Assembly: GCF_000518865.1 (NCBI RefSeq)
Contig: NZ_JAEK01000022.1
Coordinates: forward strand, 1-64,000
DNA length: 64,000 nucleotides
Direction of reading: 5' to 3'
Source of the DNA: Bacillus sp. J37
GTDB lineage: Bacteria > Bacillota > Bacilli > Bacillales > Bacillaceae
Position numbers and translations under genes: made by a program. The notes beneath the pieces are model-generated. The model saw only the letters and a list, made by a program, of their open reading frames with translations. It was not told the DNA's origin and made no database searches. Below are positions 19,750 through 28,216 of this stretch, one piece after another (positions within the stretch are counted from its first letter, which is position 1; each line of letters begins with the position of its first letter).

Positions 19750-19860
19750 TGACACTTCCCTTTACCCGGGTTAAATAGTTGAATTTTTGGGTAAAGTGTA
19801 GTAAAGTACAACTACCCTGAGGGGGGTTGTCCCTTCAACATCTTATATAGAAGGGAAGGT
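19750..19860 (+). promoter_or_regulatory. Structured leader upstream of mecA
   Basis: CTTTACCC (19760-19767) pairs with GGGTAAAG (19789-19796). A second GTACAACTACCC / GGGGGGTTGT pairing lies at about 19806-19830. This 5' region has no ORF. Whether it regulates mecA is not known. Confidence 0.35.
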
Positions 19861-19866
19861 TGAGTA

Positions 19867-20538
19867 ATGGAAATTGAACGTATTAACGAGAATACCGTAA
19901 AGTTTTATATTTCGTATTTAGATATAGAAGAGCGTGGATTTGATCGTGATGAAATATGGTATAATCGTGATCGAAGTGAAGAACTTTTTTGGGAAATGAT
20001 GGATGAAGTCCATGAGGAAGAAGAATTTATGGTTGAAGGACCTCTTTGGATTCAAGTTCAGGCACTTGATAAAGGTTTAGAAGTTATTGTGACAAAGGCC
20101 CAGTTATCCAAAGACGGACAGAAGCTTGAACTTCCAATTTCTGATGAGAAGCTTAAAGAACTGCCAGTAGATGAAAATATTGAATCCTTATTGGATCAAC
20201 ATTTTAATAAATCCAGTGATTCACAAGATGATCACATGGAAGATATGGAACAACAGCTTCAATTTGTATTAAAATTTAATGATCTTGAACATATTATTTC
20301 CTTGTCTAAATATTCGCAATTGAATGGGATGACGAATCATTTATACACGCTCGACCAACAATACTATTTATTTATAGAGTTTGATGACGAGGTCAGTGAT
20401 GATGAAATCGAGAACACGTTAAGTATTCTCCTTGAATATGGACAAGAATCTCGGGTGACTATTCACCGACTTGAGGAATATGGATCTATCATTGCAAAAG
20501 ATCATGCACTTACTGTTATCAGAAAGCACTTTTCCTAA
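19867..20538 (+). CDS. mecA: MecA, ClpC adaptor protein
   Basis: A 223-residue acidic adaptor. The N-terminal target-binding part (MEIERINENTVKFYISYLDIEERGF) and the C-terminal ClpC-binding part (LDQQYYLFIEFDD ... HALTVIRKHF) are separated by a very acidic linker near residues 115-135. MecA delivers ComK and other proteins to ClpCP. Standard length. Ribosome site AAGGGAAGG. Monocistronic with a terminator. Confidence 0.96.
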   Translation: MEIERINENTVKFYISYLDIEERGFDRDEIWYNRDRSEELFWEMMDEVHEEEEFMVEGPLWIQVQALDKGLEVIVTKAQLSKDGQKLELPISDEKLKELPVDENIESLLDQHFNKSSDSQDDHMEDMEQQLQFVLKFNDLEHIISLSKYSQLNGMTNHLYTLDQQYYLFIEFDDEVSDDEIENTLSILLEYGQESRVTIHRLEEYGSIIAKDHALTVIRKHFS

Positions 20539-20554
20539 TAAATTCTAAGTAGCA

Positions 20555-20588
20555 GAAAAAACCGATTCTTCATGAATCGGTTTTTTCT
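20555..20588 (+). terminator. Terminator of mecA
   Basis: AAAAAACCGATTC / GAATCGGTTTTTT around TTCAT. Confidence 0.88.
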
Positions 20589-20639
20589 GTGTTTTTACCC
20601 ACCTTAAGGGGCCCACTTCAAAATTCTAGAGAAGCAAAG

Positions 20640-20745
20640 AGGATAAGCGGGTGATAACAAACTGCCCGTAAAGGTCCGATAAGCTAACCATCAGTGGGGA
20701 ATGAAAGAAACCCCCACTGAAGGAAGCCTCACTTTATTTTACTAT
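20640..20745 (+). other. Structured non-coding element of unknown class
   Basis: CGGG (20648-20651) can pair with CCCG (20665-20668), and CAGTGGGG (20692-20699) pairs exactly with CCCCACTG (20712-20719). GAAGGAAGCCTCACTTTAT follows. No ORF. The tail resembles the right ends of IS200/IS605-type (tnpB) elements, but that is a memory-based impression; no tnpA or tnpB is nearby. It could instead belong to the cls 5' region. Confidence 0.45.
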
Positions 20746-20878
20746 TATAGGGTTAAAAAGGATTCTTAAGTAATAAAATAGTGAGAACTATAAAGCCGCA
20801 AACTTTGAAAAATAACGAAAAGGTTTTGTTTTAATAAAAGAAGGGAAGTAAGAATAAAAATAAGACAGGTGAAAATCG

Positions 20879-22390
20879 ATGAAATTTACATTCCGATTAC
20901 TACTATTTATCACACTTATTGCTTCCATTATCCTAATTACCAAAAGCTTCTGGGGAGATTGGATTGTTGGATCTGTCAGTGTCCTTTTTACACTTTCCAT
21001 CATATTTATTTGCATTGTCATTTTCTTAGAAAATCGACATCCATCTCATACAATCACATGGCTCGTTGTATTGGGGGGATTTCCTCTTGTAGGTTTCTTT
21101 TTTTATTTATTCTTTGGAAGAAATATTAAAAAGAGGCGGTTGTTTGAAAAAAAAGCTCTTTTAGATGAAAAAGCATTTTTGGAAATAGAGGGAAATCAAA
21201 GGTCATATCAAGATAAAATCGAGCATATGGGGAATCATCAGCAATTATTGTTTAAGTTAGCTCACCGCTTAGGACATAGTCCTATTTCATTTAGCACCAA
21301 GACAAAAGTGTTAACAGATGGAATCGAGACATTTGAACATATCTTCCAGGAAATTAAGAAAGCAAAGCATCATATTCATCTTGAATATTACATTGTGAGA
21401 GATGATGAGGTTGGACAGGGGTTAAAGAACCTTCTGATTGAAAAAGCAAAAGAAGGCGTTGAGATCAGGTTTCTTTATGATGCTGTTGGGTGCTGGAAAT
21501 TATCTAAAGAATATATTAAAGAACTAAGTAAATCGGGTATTGAAATGGTTCCGTTTTTACCGGTCAAAATTCCCTTCTTTAACAATAAAATAAATTTTCG
21601 AAATCATAGAAAAATCGTCGTGATTGATGGAGAAGTTGGCTTTGTTGGGGGCTTGAATGTAGGAGATGAATATCTGGGGAAAGATTCCTATTTTGGTTAC
21701 TGGCGTGACACCCATCTACTAATTAAGGGTGAAGCTGTTCGAACATTACAAATGATTTTTTTACAAGACTGGTACTACATGACAGATAAAAAACTGTTAC
21801 CTCATTTGTATTTAGCACCAAACACAGAGTCATTAGAGGAAACGGGAGGGGTGCAGTTAATTGCAAGTGGTCCAGATAATAAATGGGATGTTATTAAGAA
21901 CTTATTTTTTTCAATGATTATTTCTGCAAAAGAGTCCATATGGATTGCTTCTCCTTATTTTGTACCTGATGAAGATATTCTCTCGGCACTAAAGGTTGCT
22001 GCATTAAGTGGAATTGACGTTAGACTTCTCGTACCAAAGCGTCCGGACAAAAAAATTGTTTATTATGCATCAAGATCATACTTTCCTGAACTATTAGAAG
22101 CAGGAGTAAAAGTATATGAATATGAAAAGGGATTTTTACATAGTAAAATTATTATTGTCGATTATGAACTAGCATCCATTGGGACAGCCAACATGGACAT
22201 GAGAAGCTTTCATTTAAATTTTGAAGTAAATGCCTTTCTATACCGGACGGGTAGTACACAAAAGCTAGTAGACGCATATATAAATGATATTAATCATTCC
22301 AGAGAGATTATTTTGGAACAGTTTTCTAAGCGCTCGCTTCCAGTAAAACTTTTTGAATCCGGAGCAAGGCTTATGTCGCCATTGCTTTAA
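20879..22390 (+). CDS. cls: Cardiolipin synthase
   Basis: A 503-residue phospholipase-D-family enzyme joining two phosphatidylglycerols into cardiolipin at the membrane. Two N-terminal membrane helices (about 5-22 and 30-75) precede the two HKD catalytic motifs: NHRKIVVIDGEVGFVGGLN near residue 240 and LHSKIIIVDYELASIGTANMD near 420. Length and order match ClsA. Ribosome site AGGTGAAAATCG. In B. subtilis cls is not in this place, so this is a local addition. Confidence 0.95.
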   Translation: MKFTFRLLLFITLIASIILITKSFWGDWIVGSVSVLFTLSIIFICIVIFLENRHPSHTITWLVVLGGFPLVGFFFYLFFGRNIKKRRLFEKKALLDEKAFLEIEGNQRSYQDKIEHMGNHQQLLFKLAHRLGHSPISFSTKTKVLTDGIETFEHIFQEIKKAKHHIHLEYYIVRDDEVGQGLKNLLIEKAKEGVEIRFLYDAVGCWKLSKEYIKELSKSGIEMVPFLPVKIPFFNNKINFRNHRKIVVIDGEVGFVGGLNVGDEYLGKDSYFGYWRDTHLLIKGEAVRTLQMIFLQDWYYMTDKKLLPHLYLAPNTESLEETGGVQLIASGPDNKWDVIKNLFFSMIISAKESIWIASPYFVPDEDILSALKVAALSGIDVRLLVPKRPDKKIVYYASRSYFPELLEAGVKVYEYEKGFLHSKIIIVDYELASIGTANMDMRSFHLNFEVNAFLYRTGSTQKLVDAYINDINHSREIILEQFSKRSLPVKLFESGARLMSPLL

Positions 22391-22403
22391 AACAAAAGAT
22401 CAA

Positions 22404-22433
22404 ACAACCAGTGGGAATTGGTTGTTTTTCTTT
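22404..22433 (+). terminator. Terminator of cls
   Basis: AACAACCA pairs with TGGTTGTT around GTGGGAAT, followed by TTTCTTT. Confidence 0.85.
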
Positions 22434-22507
22434 GCAAAAATTTATTTTTCGTGATTTGTCATATTCCCGTTCATATGGATAATGGATAGAAAAGGGAGGG
22501 GAAGCAG

Positions 22508-23692
22508 TTGTTTATCGCAATTGATCAGGAAGGATTAATGATTAATGTTGCTGAAACAAAGTGGTCAAGACAGAGATTAATGAAGCTCAGGGAAGAAAGG
22601 ACCTTTAACTGTCCAACATGTAAGCAAGAAGTAGATTTGAAAATTGGTGCTATTATCGCTGCACATTTTGCACACAAAAAATATGGGGAATGCCCCACCG
22701 TCAAAGGAAGTCATGAAAGTGACTATCATATGAGGGGAAAACATGATTTGTATCATTGGTTTACTAGTCAGAAAGGGGTTGAATCCGTACAACTCGAACC
22801 TTATCTACAAGAAACAAAGCAGCGCCCGGATCTATTTATTGAATATAATCAAAAAAAGATTGTTATTGAATTTCAATGTTCAACAATTGATACGAGAATT
22901 TTGAGAAAAAGGACACAACTCTATCAACAGGAAGGGATCTCCTATCTATGGATCTTAGGTGCCAAAACTCTAACAAGAGTAGCATCACAGTCCTATCGTC
23001 TATCTCCTTTTCAATGGAATTTTATCTTGAAAAAAGAAAACTCCGTGCCTTATCTATTTTCGTATTGCCCTAATCTAAGGGCAATGATTGTGTTATATCA
23101 TCTTCTTCCATTTTCCTCACGAACAGTTATTTCTGAACATAAACATTACCCATTACCATCAAGCTCCGTTCATGATGTTATGAAACTTCAACCTTATAAA
23201 AAAGAGAATGTGCATAAGGAGTGGATTCGTAAGGTTAGAAGTTTTCGTCTTAAAGCCCCGGGTTTTCAATCTAAACAATCGTCAAAACTCCATCAATATC
23301 TATATCAAAAATTTCATCTTCCACTTTCATACTTACCTTCCTATGCATTTCTTCCTTTGGACAACAATTATATTTTTGAATCTCCGGTCTATGTGTGGCA
23401 GGGATGGATCCTCTTGTTTATTCATGCTATCCCGTTAAATGGTTCATTTCGTACACATGATGTTTATCATTCCATCTCAATGAGAATGAACGATGGCTCC
23501 ATTACATCTCGTTCTTTAATAAAGAAAGTGTCCTTTATTTCAGCAATTGATACATATCTCATGAAGCTTGCAGACTTGGTAGTTGTTGTTTTCGAAGAAA
23601 AGGAACGATTGAAGAAGGTAAAAGAAATAAGGTGGACAAACCAAATGGAAGAGTTGCTTAAGGAAGATGTGAAAATAATAGGATCAATATAA
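22508..23692 (+). CDS. coiA: CoiA, competence protein
   Basis: A 394-residue protein needed for recombination of transforming DNA. The N-terminus holds a zinc-ribbon-like motif, CPTCKQEVDLKIG with AHFAHKK and ECP, near residues 34-64. A nuclease-like core (QRPDLFIEYNQKKIVIEFQCS near 98-118) has the D...E-x-Q pattern of PD-(D/E)xK enzymes. TTG start behind AAAGGGAGGGG. AAAAATTTATTTT at 22436-22448 fits one ComK AT-box. Confidence 0.9.
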   Translation: MFIAIDQEGLMINVAETKWSRQRLMKLREERTFNCPTCKQEVDLKIGAIIAAHFAHKKYGECPTVKGSHESDYHMRGKHDLYHWFTSQKGVESVQLEPYLQETKQRPDLFIEYNQKKIVIEFQCSTIDTRILRKRTQLYQQEGISYLWILGAKTLTRVASQSYRLSPFQWNFILKKENSVPYLFSYCPNLRAMIVLYHLLPFSSRTVISEHKHYPLPSSSVHDVMKLQPYKKENVHKEWIRKVRSFRLKAPGFQSKQSSKLHQYLYQKFHLPLSYLPSYAFLPLDNNYIFESPVYVWQGWILLFIHAIPLNGSFRTHDVYHSISMRMNDGSITSRSLIKKVSFISAIDTYLMKLADLVVVVFEEKERLKKVKEIRWTNQMEELLKEDVKIIGSI

Positions 23693-23763
23693 AAACGATC
23701 GTGAATAGTAATTTATTTTTTGAACAAATTAAAAGGGAGATATTAACATAAAGAGGTGAACAT

Positions 23764-23934
23764 ATGTTTAATATGAAGAGAAAAAGTAATCCTGCTTTAA
23801 TGGTGGCTTCGATGTTAGGTGTTGGGGCAGCTACTTACTATTTGACAAAAGAAGCAATGCGGGGTGAAGATAGAGATAGTAAGGAGTCATATCCAACCGA
23901 AAATCCTTTCGATTATATAAGGAATGATTTTTAA
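23764..23934 (+). CDS. Small single-helix membrane protein, unknown function
   Basis: A 56-residue ORF with a good AGAGGTGA ribosome site. A basic start (MFNMKRKSNP) precedes a membrane helix (LMVASMLGVGAATYYL), then a charged tail ending NPFDYIRNDF. Similar layout to the 94-residue protein at 58372. It lies between coiA and pepF. Not recognised further. Confidence 0.6.
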   Translation: MFNMKRKSNPALMVASMLGVGAATYYLTKEAMRGEDRDSKESYPTENPFDYIRNDF

Positions 23935-23972
23935 TTGGCTCATGCGGAGAATGATCTTCGGGAGGGTTGGGT

Positions 23973-25901
23973 ATGAACATTAGCAAACTGTTATCTCTTC
24001 TAACAGCTTTTACACTTATGGGTTCAATGAGCCCAAGCTCCGCATTAGCTGTAAACGTTAAAGGGGGAAATGATATGTCGGAACAAGCAGCAGTAAAAAA
24101 GTTACCATCTAGAAGTGACATCAAAGTAGAGGATACATGGAGATTAGAGGATATTTTTTCTACAGATGATGCCTGGGAGAAAGAATATAATGAAGTTCAA
24201 CAAGCACTCCCTAAATTAGCGGAGTTTAAAGGAAAACTAGGGGACAGTGCAGCATCTCTTCATGAAGCTCTTTCCTATCAAGACGAAGTCATGGAGCGCT
24301 TAGGAAAACTGTATACATATGCACATATGAGGTATGATCAGGATACAACAAACTCAAAATATCAGGCATTAAATGATCGCGCCAGAAACTTATACACACA
24401 GGCTTCAAGTATTAGCTCATATATTGTACCGGAAATTCTATCAATTGATGAAGCAAAAATTAAGCAATTTTTAGGAGAAAAAGAAGAACTGAAACTATAT
24501 GAGCATGCTTTAGACGAAATTAATCGCCAGCGTCCGCATGTTCTTTCGGCTGAAAAGGAAGAACTATTGGCTGAGGCTTCAGAAGTTTTGGATTCCTCAA
24601 GCAATACATTTGGTATGCTGAACAATGCTGACTTAACTTTCCCGACAATTAAGGATGAAAACGGGGAAGAGGTAGAAATCACACATGGCCGTTATATCCG
24701 CTTTTTAGAAAGTGAAGATCGCAGAGTACGTGAAGAGGCATTTAAAGCAGTATATGGAAAATATGATGAATTCAAAAACACCTTTGCAAGTACTTTAAGT
24801 GGGACAGTAAAAAAAGACAATTTTAGTGCAAAGGTAAGAAACTATGATTCAGCTAGGCAGGCAGCACTAAGCAGTGACAATATTCCTGAGGAAGTCTACG
24901 AAAATTTAGTGAATACGATTCATGATCATTTGGATTTGCTTCAACGTTATGTAAAGCTTCGTAAAGAAGTACTGAAGCTAGATGAAGTTCATATGTATGA
25001 TCTGTATACACCGCTCATCAAAGACGTGAAAATGGAAGTAACCTATGAGGAAGCAAAAGACTATATCTTAAAAGGTCTTGAGCCATTAGGAGAAGATTAC
25101 ATCTCAATACTTGAAGAAGGCTTTGAAAATCGTTGGGTTGATGTTCATGAAAATAAGGGAAAACGCAGTGGTGCCTATTCTTCAGGTACATATGGAACAA
25201 ATCCATATATTTTAATGAACTGGCAGGATAATGTAAACAATTTATTTACACTTGCTCATGAGTTTGGACATTCTGTACACAGCTATTACACACGCAAGTC
25301 TCAGCCATATCCTTATGGAAACTACTCTATTTTCGTTGCAGAAGTAGCCTCAACTTGTAATGAAGCACTGTTAAATCATTATCTGTTAAATACAATTGAT
25401 GACGAAAAGAAACGGCTATATTTACTGAATCATTTCCTTGAAGGATTTAGAGGAACTGTTTTCCGTCAAACAATGTTTGCTGAATTTGAACATATCATTC
25501 ATCAAAAAGCACAGGATGGAGAGCCGCTAACACCTGAATTATTAACAAAAACCTACTATGACTTAAACAAAAAATACTTTGGTGAAGATATTGTAGTTGA
25601 TGAAGAAATCGGATTGGAATGGTCAAGAATCCCTCATTTCTATTACAATTACTATGTTTATCAATATGCAACAGGATATAGTGCTGCAACAGCATTGAGC
25701 AACCAAATTCTTGAGGAGGGTCAGCCTGCTGTAGACCGTTATGTAGAATTTTTAAAAGCAGGAAGCTCTGATTATCCAATTGAAGTTCTTAAAAAAGCAG
25801 GTGTTGATATGACTTCATCTGCACCGATCGAAGAGGCTTGTAAAGTGTTTGAAGAAAAATTAAATGAAATGGAAGAGTTATTAGAGAAAGTGAATAGCTA
25901 G
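23973..25901 (+). CDS. pepF: Oligoendopeptidase F, possible signal-peptide form
   Basis: An M3-family zinc oligopeptidase. HEFGH in LAHEFGHSVHSYY near residue 429 supplies the zinc ligands, with a downstream EVASTCNEALL glutamate. From ATG 23973, with GGGAGGG upstream, the protein is 642 residues and opens with a Sec-type signal: LLSLLTAFTLMGS then SALA before VN. A second start at ATG 24075, with its own AAGGGGG, would give the usual cytosolic PepF (MSEQAAVKKLPSRSD). Overproduced PepF (YjbG) in B. subtilis is reported to cleave competence/sporulation peptides. Confidence 0.92.
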   Translation: MNISKLLSLLTAFTLMGSMSPSSALAVNVKGGNDMSEQAAVKKLPSRSDIKVEDTWRLEDIFSTDDAWEKEYNEVQQALPKLAEFKGKLGDSAASLHEALSYQDEVMERLGKLYTYAHMRYDQDTTNSKYQALNDRARNLYTQASSISSYIVPEILSIDEAKIKQFLGEKEELKLYEHALDEINRQRPHVLSAEKEELLAEASEVLDSSSNTFGMLNNADLTFPTIKDENGEEVEITHGRYIRFLESEDRRVREEAFKAVYGKYDEFKNTFASTLSGTVKKDNFSAKVRNYDSARQAALSSDNIPEEVYENLVNTIHDHLDLLQRYVKLRKEVLKLDEVHMYDLYTPLIKDVKMEVTYEEAKDYILKGLEPLGEDYISILEEGFENRWVDVHENKGKRSGAYSSGTYGTNPYILMNWQDNVNNLFTLAHEFGHSVHSYYTRKSQPYPYGNYSIFVAEVASTCNEALLNHYLLNTIDDEKKRLYLLNHFLEGFRGTVFRQTMFAEFEHIIHQKAQDGEPLTPELLTKTYYDLNKKYFGEDIVVDEEIGLEWSRIPHFYYNYYVYQYATGYSAATALSNQILEEGQPAVDRYVEFLKAGSSDYPIEVLKKAGVDMTSSAPIEEACKVFEEKLNEMEELLEKVNS

Positions 25902-25902
25902 T

Positions 25903-26022
25903 AGAAAAGCACAGGCGCCTTGACCAGCCTAGGGCAAATAAGGTGATAAGGAATAGAAGGCGTTCTTTGCCTTCAATTCCAAATTGACTAGATCCTAGAG
26001 GGGCTAGGCGCTGGAGCTTGAC
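25903..26022 (+). repeat. Family-A dispersed repeat, copy 2
   Basis: GCACAGGCGCCTTGACCAGC to GGGGCTAGGCGCTGGAGC, with a central GAAGGCGTTCTTTGCCTTC hairpin and CCTAGGGCAAATAAG. It follows pepF directly. Confidence 0.85.
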
Positions 26023-26069
26023 ACCTACACTAAGTACAAAATTTTATACTTTCTTACCTGTAACTATAA

Positions 26070-26098
26070 AAGGAATGTGCAGTCGCACATTCCTTTTT
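26070..26098 (+). terminator. Terminator after pepF
   Basis: GGAATGTGC / GCACATTCC around AGTC, then TTTTT. It abuts the convergent small gene's stop. Confidence 0.85.
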
Positions 26099-26270
26099 AA
26101 AATCCTTTAAACGTTTTTCGATGGTTAATAAAATAAAGAGTTGTAAAAATAGCAATAAATAGTAAAGGAGAGGTAATATATAGCGGGAAAATGTCCATAA
26201 ATGCTAATAAGTTAATAATGATTAAAACGATTGTTATTAAGGTTAGAAGCAGAATCCAACTACCTTTCAT
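26097..26270 (-). CDS. Small two-helix membrane protein, YizD position
   Basis: 57 residues, almost all hydrophobic: MKGSWILLLTLITIVLIIIN, then a second helix SPLLFIAIFTTLYFI and a basic end NHRKTFKGF. A G-rich ribosome site (AAGGGGGG) precedes the ATG. The place next to roxS and spxH is that of yizD in B. subtilis, but protein identity was not verified, so no symbol is given. Confidence 0.6.
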   Translation of the reverse strand: MKGSWILLLTLITIVLIIINLLAFMDIFPLYITSPLLFIAIFTTLYFINHRKTFKGF

Positions 26271-26419
26271 GAGTAATCCCCCCTTATAATTAATTCTTAG
26301 TATTTTATATGTAATCAGTGAACCAATTATCCATGAAAATTGAGACAGGTTAAGTCATCATATAAGTTCATGAAAACCTCATTTGAATGTGAATTTTTTG
26401 TGAAAAGGAGCTATCTTAC

Positions 26420-26470
26420 TTGTCAAATGTCGACACATTTTGATATATTATAGATGTGAAATTAATCACA
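26420..26470 (+). promoter_or_regulatory. roxS promoter with Rex-type palindrome
   Basis: TTGTCA (26420-26425), 18-bp spacer, and an extended -10 TGATATATT (26441-26449). The palindrome TGTGAAATTAATCACA (26455-26470) covers the expected start. This matches a Rex site; in B. subtilis Rex represses and ResD activates RoxS. Confidence 0.75.
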
Positions 26471-26578
26471 AACAAACATTTACCCCTTTGTTTGACCGTG
26501 AAAAATTTCTCCCATCCCCTTTGTTGTCGTTAAGACATATAAAAGAGACCCTTTACTTTGGTATAGGGTCTTTTTATT
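26456..26578 (+). ncRNA. roxS: RoxS/RsaE small regulatory RNA
   Basis: A transcript unit of about 120 nt with its own promoter and a terminator (AAAGAGACCC / GGGTCTTTTT, 26541-26578). It contains the two C-rich seed regions known from RsaE/RoxS: ACCCCTTTGTTTGACCG (26482 on) and CTCCCATCCCCTTTGTTG (26509 on). RoxS pairs with mRNAs of central metabolism and redox balance. Location between a yizD-type gene and spxH matches B. subtilis. Confidence 0.92.
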
Positions 26579-26580
26579 TT

Positions 26581-26626
26581 TGGTAGCGGAAGCGTCTTAA
26601 TCAGACACGACAGGGCTAGGCGTTGG
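26581..26626 (+). repeat. Family-A repeat fragment
   Basis: GTAGCGGAAGCGTCTTAATC and GGGCTAGGCGTTGGACC resemble the two ends of family A with the middle deleted. Confidence 0.5.
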
Positions 26627-26647
26627 ACCAACAACCCTTCTTTTATT

Positions 26648-26676
26648 TATAAAAAAGAGATTGACTATAGTCAATC
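26648..26676 (-). terminator. Terminator of yjbI-spxH
   Basis: On the minus strand GATTGACTATAGTCAATC is followed by TCTTTTTT. Confidence 0.85.
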
Positions 26677-26686
26677 CCCAATCCCT

Positions 26687-27571
26687 TTATTTGGTTTCTG
26701 TATATCTCCAAAATGTTCCATGTTTCGCTTGAACCTTTTCAACTTTTTGGGAAAGAACCAGCTTTTTAAGCTCTTTTTCTACTTCAGTTATGGTCATATT
26801 ATAAACGGTTGCAATCTCAACTGATGCAACAAATCGATAATGCTGTAAGAATATTTCCAATGGAGGTGTGTGTGAAGGTTTAATCACGTCACCAACCATT
26901 TCTTCTAAAAGCTGTACATACATATCATAAGAATAAATGCCGGTTATTTTTAATCCTTCCTGCTCAACTTCTTCGCTAAAAAAGGCGAGTGTGGGGATTT
27001 CCTGGATATCCATTTCTGATGTGATCTTAAGATCACATTGCAATGCTTTTGCAGCACTCTCAGAATGGAGGTCCTTCTGAAATTCAGTTACATCCAGTCC
27101 TACATTATTAGCAATATCTACTAAAATTTCTTCGTCTGATACATTTTGACTTTCAATAAATAATAGTTCCTGCAATTTTCGTAAATAGCGTAGTCCTGCT
27201 TTTCTTCCTTGCAATTCAGCGGATTTTATTGCAAGTGAAGCACGATACGGAGTTGATAATGGATTTTCCATCCATACTTTACCATCACATGACATGCCTG
27301 TACGACATGCGGTTTTTTCCCAAGCCTGAGCGAGCTTTTCAGGGCTTTTTCTTTTCGTAATATTCAATGTAGCGAGCCGTCCACTAATGATGTATTTAAG
27401 GGTAAAGAGCCGTCCATACTCGATTTGTAACTTCTTTATAATTGGTTCCAATGCCCAACATTCGGGGCATAGAGGATCAACAAACATATAAATTTCAATT
27501 GGTTTATCAGGATGCCCCTGACAATGGGAGAAGAAGAGGGATACGTTCTGTTTCTCATGATGTTCCTTCAT
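26687..27571 (-). CDS. spxH: SpxH (YjbH), ClpXP adaptor for Spx
   Basis: A 294-residue DsbA/thioredoxin-fold protein. The CPEC motif is in [13 protein letters not shown], Cys35 and Cys38, and may sense redox state. SpxH binds Spx and presents it to ClpXP; the target gene spx is 8 kb away. ATG 27571 has GAAGG at good spacing and overlaps the end of yjbI by 17 bases, indicating translational coupling. The frame is open 14 codons further upstream. Confidence 0.92.
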   Translation of the reverse strand: MKEHHEKQNVSLFFSHCQGHPDKPIEIYMFVDPLCPECWALEPIIKKLQIEYGRLFTLKYIISGRLATLNITKRKSPEKLAQAWEKTACRTGMSCDGKVWMENPLSTPYRASLAIKSAELQGRKAGLRYLRKLQELLFIESQNVSDEEILVDIANNVGLDVTEFQKDLHSESAAKALQCDLKITSEMDIQEIPTLAFFSEEVEQEGLKITGIYSYDMYVQLLEEMVGDVIKPSHTPPLEIFLQHYRFVASVEIATVYNMTITEVEKELKKLVLSQKVEKVQAKHGTFWRYTETK

Positions 27572-27986
27572 TGTTTGTGCCTTCTTTCTGATTGCTTTCT
27601 TCTTCCTGTTCACTTGTATTGACCATATGATGTGCTGTTAGCTGTAATCGATGAAGGAGAAAATCCCTTATTTCCCCTTCTAAGCCTGTTTCTTTCATAG
27701 CAGTTTGCATACAGCTTATCCAAGCATTTGCTCTGGAAGGTGTGATTTCAAAGGGCAGATGTCTTGCTCTTAACATCGGATGCCCATGTTCTTCTGTATA
27801 AAGTTGTGGTCCACCTAAGTACTGTGTCAGAAATTGCTTTTGCTTACGTGCTGTTTCCGTGAGATCATCTGGAAATATGGGTGCCAGTAACGGGTGTTTC
27901 TGAACATGAGAATAAAAGGTATCAACAAGCTGCGAAAGTGTTTCTTCTCCGATCGCTTCGTAAGGTGTTAAATGTTGATTCGTCAT
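27555..27986 (-). CDS. yjbI: Truncated hemoglobin YjbI
   Basis: A 143-residue group II truncated hemoglobin. Conserved [21 protein letters not shown] begins the fold and the proximal heme His is in ARHLPFEI near residue 75. It has an extra acidic, Gln/Glu-rich tail ([13 protein letters not shown]). In the YjbI-SpxH pair it may protect the adaptor or sense oxidants. ATG 27986 follows AAGGAGAAATCAAC. Confidence 0.92.
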   Translation of the reverse strand: MTNQHLTPYEAIGEETLSQLVDTFYSHVQKHPLLAPIFPDDLTETARKQKQFLTQYLGGPQLYTEEHGHPMLRARHLPFEITPSRANAWISCMQTAMKETGLEGEIRDFLLHRLQLTAHHMVNTSEQEEESNQKEGTNNEGTS

Positions 27987-28178
27987 GTTGATTTCTCCTT
28001 TTCGATGTGCTAATAACAAGGTTACGTTAAATTGAATCTTAGGTAGTTTTTTGTTTTTGATGTAAATTCATTTTAACAAGCGTTCTTCCATATCTCAAAC
28101 AAACCGCTCTCAAATGTTATATTTACCATTATTGTATGTGGAAGAGATGGTAGTATGTATAAGTTGTCTCATATGGAA

Positions 28179-28208
28179 AAAGACCATCATTGAAGATGGT
28201 CTTTAAAA
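28179..28208 (-). terminator. Terminator of yjbK-yjbJ
   Basis: AAAGACCATC / GATGGTCTTT, followed on the minus strand by TTCCAT; a T-rich run is short. Confidence 0.7.
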
Positions 28209-28216
28209 AGTTTACT

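Noticed and set aside
19532-19800. yybP-ykoY manganese riboswitch before the TerC-family gene
   Set aside because: The leader lacks the conserved loop sequences.
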